DNA of 64,000 nucleotides from Aldrovandia affinis. Its lineage: Eukaryota; Chordata; Actinopteri; Notacanthiformes; Halosauridae. The notes under the pieces are model-generated. The model did not search any database and was not told where the DNA came from. It saw only the letters and a program-made list of their open reading frames with translations. Positions 47,975 through 64,000 of this stretch are shown piece by piece; position 1 is the stretch's first letter; each line of letters begins with the position of its first letter. The stretch spans positions 806,001 through 870,000 of the forward strand of contig JAINUG010000049.1 of assembly GCA_029706075.1 (NCBI GenBank), given 5' to 3'. Position numbers and translations under genes: made by a program.

Positions 47975-49888
47975 ATGGAGTTTCCCCAGCACAGTCAGCA
48001 CCTCCTGGCCAGCTTGCGTGCCCAGCGCCTGCAGGGCTTCCTCTGCGACTGCACCGTCCAGGTCGGCTCGACCCGCTTCCTCGCCCACCGGGCCGTTCTG
48101 GCCTCCTGCTCGCCCTTCTTCCACATGTTCTACTCGGAGCAGCCGCTGGGCAAGAGGGAAATGGTCACGATCAATGGGGACATCGTGACCCCCCTGGCCT
48201 TTGGGCTGCTCTTGGACTTCATGTACGAGGGCACCTTGAAGCTGGCCGCCCAGCCGCCACCCGAGGACGTGCTGGCGGCGGCGAGCTTCCTGCACATGAA
48301 CAACATCGTGAGGGTGTGCAAGAAGAGGCTGCAGGGTCGAGGGCTGGCGGAGGCGGACAGCACCAAAGCAGAAGAGGGGTGCGTAATGGTGGGGGCGACG
48401 GGTGGGATGGGCGGGCTGCCAGTGAGGCTGTGGAAGGACGAAGGCGGTGAGAGGGTTGAGGGAATGACGGGGTCTGCCAAAACCACGCCAGTGTCAGTGG
48501 CCCAGTACCCTCACCACAGCCAGTTCAATTCTCTCAGGTCTGAAAAGAAAGCCGAAGAGCCGGGGGAACCCCCAGATCTCAGTCCCGATGACTCTGACAA
48601 ATTCAGCGGCCCTGCCAGTCCAGATGTCGCCGATACCACGCAGCCAGGCATGGATTCTCTTCCCGCAGGGGATCTGGGGGCATCCAGGGTTGATTCTCAG
48701 CCTGGGTCCGCTTGCACAGGAATACAGTCAAGGCCTGGAAGCCAAGGGGAGTCTACACTCGCTAGTCCCTGCAGTTCCACTGAAATGTATTCCAGCAACC
48801 ATCCGTCTTCATCTTCCTCTCTTGTTCCACATTTGTTCCCAAGCTCGGAGATACAAACCAATGTGACCACCAAACTCACAGCGACACTTGTGAATGACAG
48901 GAGTGACGTCAGTCCAGAGCAGGATGGTGTGTACATTTCCGGCGAAGATTCACCAATGTTAGTGCAAAGAACTGGTCTGCCGGCCCAGGGAACACCACCC
49001 ATCCTGGCTCCTGACTCACCCCCGACACCACGGCCAACTACCCATTTCTCCCTGGCTGCCCCTCTCCACTCTCAAATCCAGGCTCAGAGTGTGGGACAGG
49101 TGCTATGGAGAGAAAGGGTGGAAAAGCAACCAAGCTCAGACACAGAATCTCACATTTTGACACGGGAATTGAGAGGAGGGAGAGAGGACGATGGGGTGAA
49201 GGTAAAAGTGGAGGCTATTATCATATCTGACGAAGAGCTGGACGACATGGAAGGGATGTTTAGTGGACATAGGGTGCGGGGGAGAGGCACAGAGGGAGAG
49301 AAAGGGAACGAGTTTGACGACGGTCCCCAGGACGATGACTTGACCAACCCTCATTTTCTGCCCCACCATCACCTCTCCCATCACCATGAAGGCTTCGCCT
49401 TCCCCCTCTCCCCCCATGGCCCAGCCACCTCTGACTCTCCGTCCTTCCCTGCCACCCTCTTCTCCTCTGCCCACCACCAACCCTCCTTGCAGTCATCCGA
49501 CCCACAGGCTATATACTTTCAGGACTTCCACGACTCCCTGGGCACCTATGTGGAGGACGTGCCCACATGTGCCACGTGCGGGAAGACCTTCTCCTGTGCC
49601 TACACCCTGAGGCGCCATGCGATTGTGCACACGCGGGAGCGCCCCTACGAGTGCCGTTACTGCTATCGCAGCTACACCCAGTCTGGGGACCTTTACCGCC
49701 ATATCCGCAAAGCCCACGACCATAGCCTGCCTGCTAAGCGCATTCGGGTGGACGGTGAGCCGCAGCCACCACCACCGGCTCCACCCCCCACCACCACCAC
49801 CACCACCACCACCTCTACCACCCCTACAGCCATAGGAGGAATGTCCTGGGGGGGTGGAATGACTCATGGTGGACAGGAAGTAAGCTAG
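47975..49888 (+). CDS. zbtb3: BTB/POZ zinc-finger protein ZBTB3
   Basis: Nuclear BTB transcription factor of 637 residues in a single coding exon. The start at 47975 gives [14 protein letters not shown], matching the human start MEFPEHSQ. The BTB domain spans about residues 8-120 ([40 protein letters not shown]). A long low-complexity middle contains DTTQPGM, also present in human ZBTB3. A sumoylation-like VKVE lies at 410-413, directly followed by an acidic SUMO-interacting-type IIISDEE at 415-421. Two C2H2 fingers follow: C532, C535, H548, H552 and C560, C563, H576, H581, joined by a TRERPYE linker. The tail is Pro/Thr-rich with a run of eight Thr. The gene is intact. Targets cannot be inferred from sequence. 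Confidence 0.96.
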   Translation: MEFPQHSQHLLASLRAQRLQGFLCDCTVQVGSTRFLAHRAVLASCSPFFHMFYSEQPLGKREMVTINGDIVTPLAFGLLLDFMYEGTLKLAAQPPPEDVLAAASFLHMNNIVRVCKKRLQGRGLAEADSTKAEEGCVMVGATGGMGGLPVRLWKDEGGERVEGMTGSAKTTPVSVAQYPHHSQFNSLRSEKKAEEPGEPPDLSPDDSDKFSGPASPDVADTTQPGMDSLPAGDLGASRVDSQPGSACTGIQSRPGSQGESTLASPCSSTEMYSSNHPSSSSSLVPHLFPSSEIQTNVTTKLTATLVNDRSDVSPEQDGVYISGEDSPMLVQRTGLPAQGTPPILAPDSPPTPRPTTHFSLAAPLHSQIQAQSVGQVLWRERVEKQPSSDTESHILTRELRGGREDDGVKVKVEAIIISDEELDDMEGMFSGHRVRGRGTEGEKGNEFDDGPQDDDLTNPHFLPHHHLSHHHEGFAFPLSPHGPATSDSPSFPATLFSSAHHQPSLQSSDPQAIYFQDFHDSLGTYVEDVPTCATCGKTFSCAYTLRRHAIVHTRERPYECRYCYRSYTQSGDLYRHIRKAHDHSLPAKRIRVDGEPQPPPPAPPPTTTTTTTTSTTPTAIGGMSWGGGMTHGGQEVS

Positions 49889-51284
49889 ACAGTGGAGAAG
49901 TGGTGATGTTCAAAGGCAACAAAGCATTCATTTTTAGGTACTTACGTTTTATGGAAAAAAGAAAAGAAAAAAAAGTCCATTGCCGTACTGCTTTGGGACA
50001 GTGATGTGGGCTCGAGTCACGAGGTGCACTGCAGAATATTCTGAGACTCATCCTGAGATCTGGGGCTTGTTTCACGAAAAAATGCAATGTGCGAGCAAAT
50101 ATCTGCACAATGCGGTCATATTGCGCCTCTTTTTTCTTTTGAATTGTTTTTGGCATGAACGCATCACGCAAAGAGCTTGTGAGAGTGATCATTTCCAACG
50201 CACTGCCTCGCTTTATTTAAATGTCGACTAGTGAGCTCACTCTTTAACACGTGACCACTCAATGAATTCCATTCATGGAGAATGGTCCCAGTAGGTTTGA
50301 ACATTTACATTTTTTTTACATTTTACTGTAATATTTGATGTCATAGGCAAAACAAAACAATCCATATTCAAACTAATTTTAAAAGGAAATGGCATCACAT
50401 TCGCTCATTAAATGGCATGATGAGCTAACACAATACATAGCTGAGTTGCCAACGATGTTGATTGGTCCAGGTTTTTTGGGGCAGGATGGGGAATCACTCA
50501 GCGTACTGCAAAAAGCATTCAAATGTTCCCCCAAAACTCCCAACACAACCCATATAGCAGGGTGCACAAATTGTTGACCACAAAACTTTAAAATTCTGCC
50601 ATAAAAGTCACCTCTTCTTTTTAAATGTGTGAGAAGGTAGTTAGGCCCAGCAGGAAGATGCAAAAATACTTCATTTTAAACATTTTTTTTAAAGATTTTG
50701 AAATATTTATTTTTATTTTTATAAATGATTATATATTAAAAATATTTTAATTGTATTTTATTTATTCTAATAATGGCAATGATATTAATACAAACATAAA
50801 AATAGGCATAATAACGTTGGTATATGACAGGGCTATTCAAAATAGCGGTCCGTATATATTTCAGCGTCAGTATGCCTATTTTTTACGTTTGAATTAATGT
50901 CATTGTTAATTAATGCTCATTGTTTTTAGAGATTATTATTCAAATGTTGAATATTTTTTTGATAGTCTTTCTGCTGGGACTAACTGGCCTTTAACGGATG
51001 CATTCACCTGTTGTCTTCAAACCGCATTTTAAATTATTTAAGTTCGCTTAAAAGAAAGAAAAATCCTAAGGCATAATAATGTTGCAATACTGTTTGTGAG
51101 GGAGGTTTTAATGCTTTTGGGAGTAGGCCGATTGGTTTCTCCTTTGTCTCACCAAATAAGGGAAATATGCAAAAAATGGTGCGATAATGCACAGCCATGC
51201 AGTTTCTGACAAATGACATATAAAGACAAAGGGTAAAAAAAGAGCAACGCCTATTTTTTTAATTTATTTAAAAAAAAATAATAA
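49889..51284 (+). other. zbtb3 3' UTR and downstream intergenic
   Basis: AT-rich sequence after the TAG stop at 49886-49888. No clear AATAAA could be tied to the gene and no exon was seen. Confidence 0.4.
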
Positions 51285-51440
51285 TTTAAATTATTTTTCC
51301 CCCGTTTTTCTCCCAATTTTGGTAGCCAATTATACCCTCTATTTTATTTTTCAATTCCCCACCCTCACGAGTCCGCCGCCCGTCCTCCGGGAACGAGATT
51401 CGTATTCCTGGACCTATTTCCCCGCCTTCTTTCGAGACGG
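51285..51440 (-). mobile_element. tRNA-derived SINE, copy 6 (3' fragment)
   Basis: Reverse fragment containing only the tail and a part of the body (TCTCCCAATTTTGGTAGCCA and CACGAGTCCGCC...). The head is missing. Confidence 0.7.
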
Positions 51441-53130
51441 AGATCTTCCACGGACTCCATTAACCTTCTCCTCGGCGGACTCGTGCTTTCATGAAACAAG
51501 CCCTAGGTTGGGATAATGCACTCACGAGTACTGTGGCATCATCTGCAGACTCTTGTTAAATATTCATGTCATTTGCTTTTATACATCATGAATATAACGC
51601 GTGAAAGTTCTGAAGTGGAGCAGATTTGATGGAACCTAAAAAGCCGTGATATTACTCATATTTGCTGTGAAAACAGGTGTGTACAGTACTTTATCATACA
51701 TGTTTATACTGGTTTTTCTATTTTGGTTTTCATTAATGAAATTACAGGAATAATTATGAAAAAGATTTTCAGTGTGTCGATTTTTGAATATCATGTATGA
51801 TTAACCGATAGCCATACATTCTGTTATGGAAAAATTAACACCATGTGGTATTGAGACTACACAGTACAGGTTATTCCAACCGGATATGCATCGGTGCACT
51901 CGTAGTGTTTGCAGTTCGAGATTCAACCAGAAGCAAGTAAATTCATTTGGAACTCTAACAAGCTTGTTTATATGTTGCATTTTGTTTTCCTGTATCGTTG
52001 TACAATGCTTTAGCACAGCCAAATGGCTGGCATTAAGACTATGCAGCTACTAAGAAGGAAAATGGCACACAACACTTTATGATAAACATCAGCACATTTT
52101 AATGTACGTATGAAAGCAGTTCATTTTCACAGATTTACAAACCATTGTGCAGTGCAGGCCCTGTCATTCAGGATATACATTACAATCACCCCAGGTATGG
52201 GATGGGCGAGATGAGATTCTCTGGAGTGCTGCTATAGGGTGTTTCAGTTATAGGGCTGGGCAGTCGATGCAAACCATCCTCTCGTATTGCTCAGCGTAAC
52301 TGTGGCACAAACAGAAGAGAAAAGAGTGTGAAAAGACTGGCTTTCACCGTGCAAGTACATTTGAGTCCGACTGCCACTGCCGTCACAAACAGAAGGCATC
52401 CGTGAGTGGAGCGATTGACTGTGTTCCAAAATAACCCTTTAGTCCCCGAGCTCTTGCTCTTGCAATGCGGCATGGTGTCAACTAGCAAATCGATCAAGGG
52501 GATAAGGGGTGAAGGAGTAAAAACCGTCCCATTTGAAAAGGGTATAACTCCTTCACCTTCACCTCGTTTCACTCGCACTCCAAATGAATGTTACTCCAAC
52601 TCTCACTTGTGTGACGTAGGAAAGAAATGTTGTTTGGAGTCTGCCTCTGCCCCCAACTTAAATGGAATTCAGCCAATGTCAATCTGGCGCTGCTACCATC
52701 ACCTTTTTTTTTTAAACAACAAAAACACATACTATTAAGATTGTGTACAGACTTATGGAGAGATTTGTATATTCAAGAAAGTTGGCTTTTTTGTTGAGAT
52801 TACCTACATTACCTCTTAATCTACATTGTACAGCATAGTGGAAACACTGGCAAATGACTGTAATAAACCAAGAGCTCAAATGTACCCCAAAATTGATCAA
52901 ATACATATAATTCAAGCCCTGCAATGGTGCCAGGAATACAAATCTACCCAGAGGGGGAATTCCCTATCCACTTTAACTGAACTGTGTGGCACCTGCTAGT
53001 TTTATATCAGATAAAATCATTCCCAATGACAAGCTGTCTGAACTCTAGTAAACTACAACTTTGTTGGTGAGGAATAAAAAACAGCCCTGAGCTCTCTGGG
53101 TTACGGGAGGGGACTATCAGAGTTTTGTCA
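51441..53130. other. Convergent zbtb3/siva1 intergenic region
   Basis: No gene recognised. The segment 52380-52640 is more GC-rich and contains GTGTTCCAAAATAACCCTTT, which resembles ends of some fish DNA elements. I could not find matching termini. The rest is AT-rich. Confidence 0.35.
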
Positions 53131-53463
53131 GAGTTTTGCATAAGAGCCCATTTATTTCACTAGGTTGTTTTTACTTGAGCCTTTCAGGCCATGCAACCAA
53201 CCCAACTCTCGGTGCTGTGTAGGTAAAGTGTATTCCCTGCCAACCTGTTCATTATGCACCACTACGGTTGTTCTAGGAGTCAACTCTAGGGTCACCAACT
53301 CTTAACTGCTTTGATTACATCTACACACTCAGAATTTTCAACTGCTACTCATGGCACAATGCTTTTCATTTAATATACAACCAGGGCAACTATTGCTACG
53401 CTTCCACAGCTGCATTACGCCATTGGAAATGTTATCTACAGCCTCTTCTCTGCCCCCCCCATG
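53131..53463 (-). other. siva1 3' untranslated region
   Basis: Minus-strand AATAAA at 53156-53151, about 310 bases after the stop codon, is the likely poly(A) signal. Confidence 0.5.
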
Positions 53464-54827
53464 TCAGTCTCCATACTTGGGCAGGCAGCAGGTGAAACAG
53501 TGTGTCCGCAGGCAGAGAGAACACTGACGCTGGCACTGCACACAGACCACCTTCTCACACCGTCCACAGGGGGAGCCACTGATCAAAGGGCTTTCGCACA
53601 ATGTACAGACTGGGGAGGAGGGTGCACTGCCTGAGAATGGGGAAACAGGGAGCAGGTGAGGGCAGTGAGTTCTTTAAAGTAACACTTATTTTGTATGAAA
53701 TACAGAAAACATTTACTTTCGCCACTCCTATATAAATACCTAGACCATAGCAATGAGACAAAAAAGCATAGTACAATCATGTGACAGCAACACATAAATG
53801 AACTGCTTGAGTACAACGTATTGTTGGCAGCATCATAAAAGCCAGCCTACGTGAATCCTAACACATGGGAGCACTATCTGCACTCACCTGTCTTGTGTGG
53901 GCTCAGCAATTCTCCCCTGGGTCCTAATCGCATTTGACCCCCCTTAACCACACCCCGTTGAGACGGGGTAGTGAGATGACAAGACGGGCCTGGAGAGAGT
54001 GGCAACGAGCGAGCACCAGAGAACAACAGAGCCCTGGTGCGTTCTGTGAGACACAAAGATGAACGCACTCGTTACTTCATTTATTTTCATAGCAAAAGCC
54101 TGTCGGCAAATTGACATGCAATATTTGCAGTGCCACATTTGACACTTTGTTTAACCCATTAATATGGGTTTTACTGGAGCCATAAAGAACCATAATGACA
54201 CAATGCTTTGGGGCTTTGTTCCACTGGAGTAAATTAAAACTGACTTCTGTGGAATAATATGGAAAGAACTATTCAATTTGAATAAAGGATCATATATTAA
54301 AAACAAAAGCATTGAATGCACATGTATTAAATTATAATTGAATACTACTCCATGTGTATATTGTCCACATATACCATCTCATGTGTTTGGCTAAATTATC
54401 TTTGTCACTAATAGATCTTGAGTGTCCCATCTCACCAAAGTCCGGTATTCAGTGGGCTAAACATTACCCCTCCATACTTTTACAAAGTTGACAGATGGAA
54501 TGAGGGTGAGTGAAAGGGGGGTAAAAGAACACATGCAGAATTGGAGGACAGTAAGGAGGAAGCTTAAAGTGAGACAATAAATTGAAAGTGCATATGGTAT
54601 GGTATAAATATCAATTTTGTGGAATTTATTGGTGACAATGTTAATTGACGCAAATAATTGTTTTAATTTAATTAATAATTGATCTGTGCTACTGGGAATG
54701 AGGGTGTGAAAGCCTCGCACTCACCATACACTGCCTTCTTTTCAGCTTCCCCGGCAACTGCCCCCTCTCTCACACATGTCTTCCTCTGGGGGGTACAGTC
54801 TGACCAGGGGCAAACTCGTTTGGACAT
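53464..54827 (-). CDS. siva1: Siva-like apoptosis regulatory protein
   Basis: Small Cys-rich adaptor; mammalian SIVA1 binds CD27-family receptors and is a p53 target. Three minus-strand exons: 54827-54725, 54043-53888, 53630-53464. They are in phase and give 141 residues (human 175). The start MSKRVCPW matches human MPKRSCPF. VYERTRALLFSGARSL matches VFEKTKRLLFLGAQAYL. GGQMRLGPRGELLS matches RGQMLIGPDGRLIRS. The C-terminus is a chain of Cys pairs (C95/C98, C108/C111, C116/C119, C123/C126, C131/C134/C135), as in the Siva zinc-binding region. The last CxxC of human SIVA1 is absent because the protein ends at KYGD. The gene is head to head with kat5. The assignment rests on remembered human sequence; the order and spacing of three separate blocks make it convincing despite divergence. 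Confidence 0.85.
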
Positions 54828-55430
54828 CTCTGACCCTTGTCAATAAAATACAGCCAAGTCATATAACTAAGAAAATGAGTACGGGGCATGATATAATGAC
54901 CGATGTAACATCTGGTCTGTGTCATTTTCTCTCAGTTTATTTTTGCATTTCGACATTAGCTAACGTCATGTGCTTATTACTGTGTGGCCGATGGCGACAC
55001 CTCTGATAATTACATCAGAAATACAGAACATACGAAGCCGAAATTGCAAAGTTATTACATAGTATTGCCAAATCATTAATGAATCGTATGCCTAAAGCAT
55101 GGCAATTTGTATTTCTCCCATCCCCGTGACTTACTAGCTGCAGATTGAACTATGCTGTTTCATCCCATCGGTTTCAGGTGCAGGCTGTTTACTAGTTTAA
55201 GATTCCAGTTGTTAAAGGTATTTGACAGGAAACACAACCACATTGAGCTCAGAATATAAGCGAGCCAAAACAAGTATGAACTTTTAAACGGAGTGATCCA
55301 AGTGATGTTTTAGGGTGACAAAAAGGAAGTCCTTGTTATCTCCCACAATGCAACGCGACATCCAAATCCGAGTAGGATACTCGGCCTTGAGTCATCGTTT
55401 GTTGTTGTGTTTCTGACACAGACGAGGAAG
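54828..55430. promoter_or_regulatory. Divergent siva1/kat5 promoter
   Basis: 603 bases between two outward-facing start codons. The kat5-proximal part has CACAATGCAACGCGACATCC and other CpG-containing sequence, and the siva1 side is plainer. No TATA box. Core promoter positions are not determinable by eye. Confidence 0.6.

Positions 55431-64000
<8,570 letters not shown>

Noticed and set aside
48697..49867. Several minus-strand ORFs across zbtb3
   Set aside because: They are shadows of the well-supported plus-strand zbtb3 frame.
52244..52578. Minus-strand frames suggesting a further gene between zbtb3 and siva1
   Set aside because: No recognisable domain, no splice-bounded conservation, and the sequence looks like a decayed repeat.

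Overview
The window is vertebrate nuclear DNA, most likely from a ray-finned (teleost) fish. The evidence is split genes with GT-AG introns and protein products closest to vertebrate families, Tc1/mariner and hAT DNA transposons, several tRNA-derived SINEs, and long dinucleotide microsatellites. There are no operons, no prokaryotic signals and no CRISPR. Seven genes can be assembled exon by exon from conserved protein sequence plus splice phase. From left to right they are macrod1 (minus, 5' part only), stip1 (plus), fermt3 (plus), trpt1 (minus), zbtb3 (plus), siva1-like (minus) and kat5 (plus, 5' part only). The order macrod1-stip1-fermt3-trpt1 matches human 11q13 as I recall it. zbtb3, siva1 and kat5 follow here and do not follow in that human order.

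Region by region. 1-6617 is intron of macrod1, with microsatellites, one SINE and a Tc1-type remnant. 6618-8584 holds the first three macrod1 exons. 8585-9553 is a CCAAT-rich divergent promoter with heat-shock elements facing stip1. 9554-19866 is stip1 (14 coding exons, 540 residues). Its intron 10 carries a 25-bp minisatellite that is effectively an array of perfect GTCACGTGAC palindromes. 22130-29400 is an intergenic block dominated by transposons, including a three-deep nest: a solo LTR in a Tc1 element, itself in another Tc1 element, with exact target duplications. 30540-38502 is fermt3 (kindlin-3, 643 residues). 41231-44125 is trpt1 (240 residues, six exons, minus). 47975-49888 is the single-coding-exon zbtb3. 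53464-54827 is a Siva-type zinc protein. 55431 onward is kat5 (Tip60), which runs off the right edge before its catalytic MYST core is complete.

Three gene pairs are head to head (macrod1/stip1, trpt1/zbtb3, siva1/kat5), each with a short shared promoter interval. Functionally the genes are independent housekeeping or regulatory genes: Hsp70-Hsp90 co-chaperone (stip1), integrin activator of blood cells (fermt3), ADP-ribose and tRNA-phosphate enzymes (macrod1, trpt1), a BTB zinc-finger repressor (zbtb3), an apoptosis adaptor (siva1) and a histone acetyltransferase (kat5). I see no previously unknown multi-gene system. The most unusual signals are the E-box palindrome array, the nested transposons, a 63-nt in-frame candidate cassette exon in kat5, and simple repeats that lie at or next to splice acceptors in four genes.
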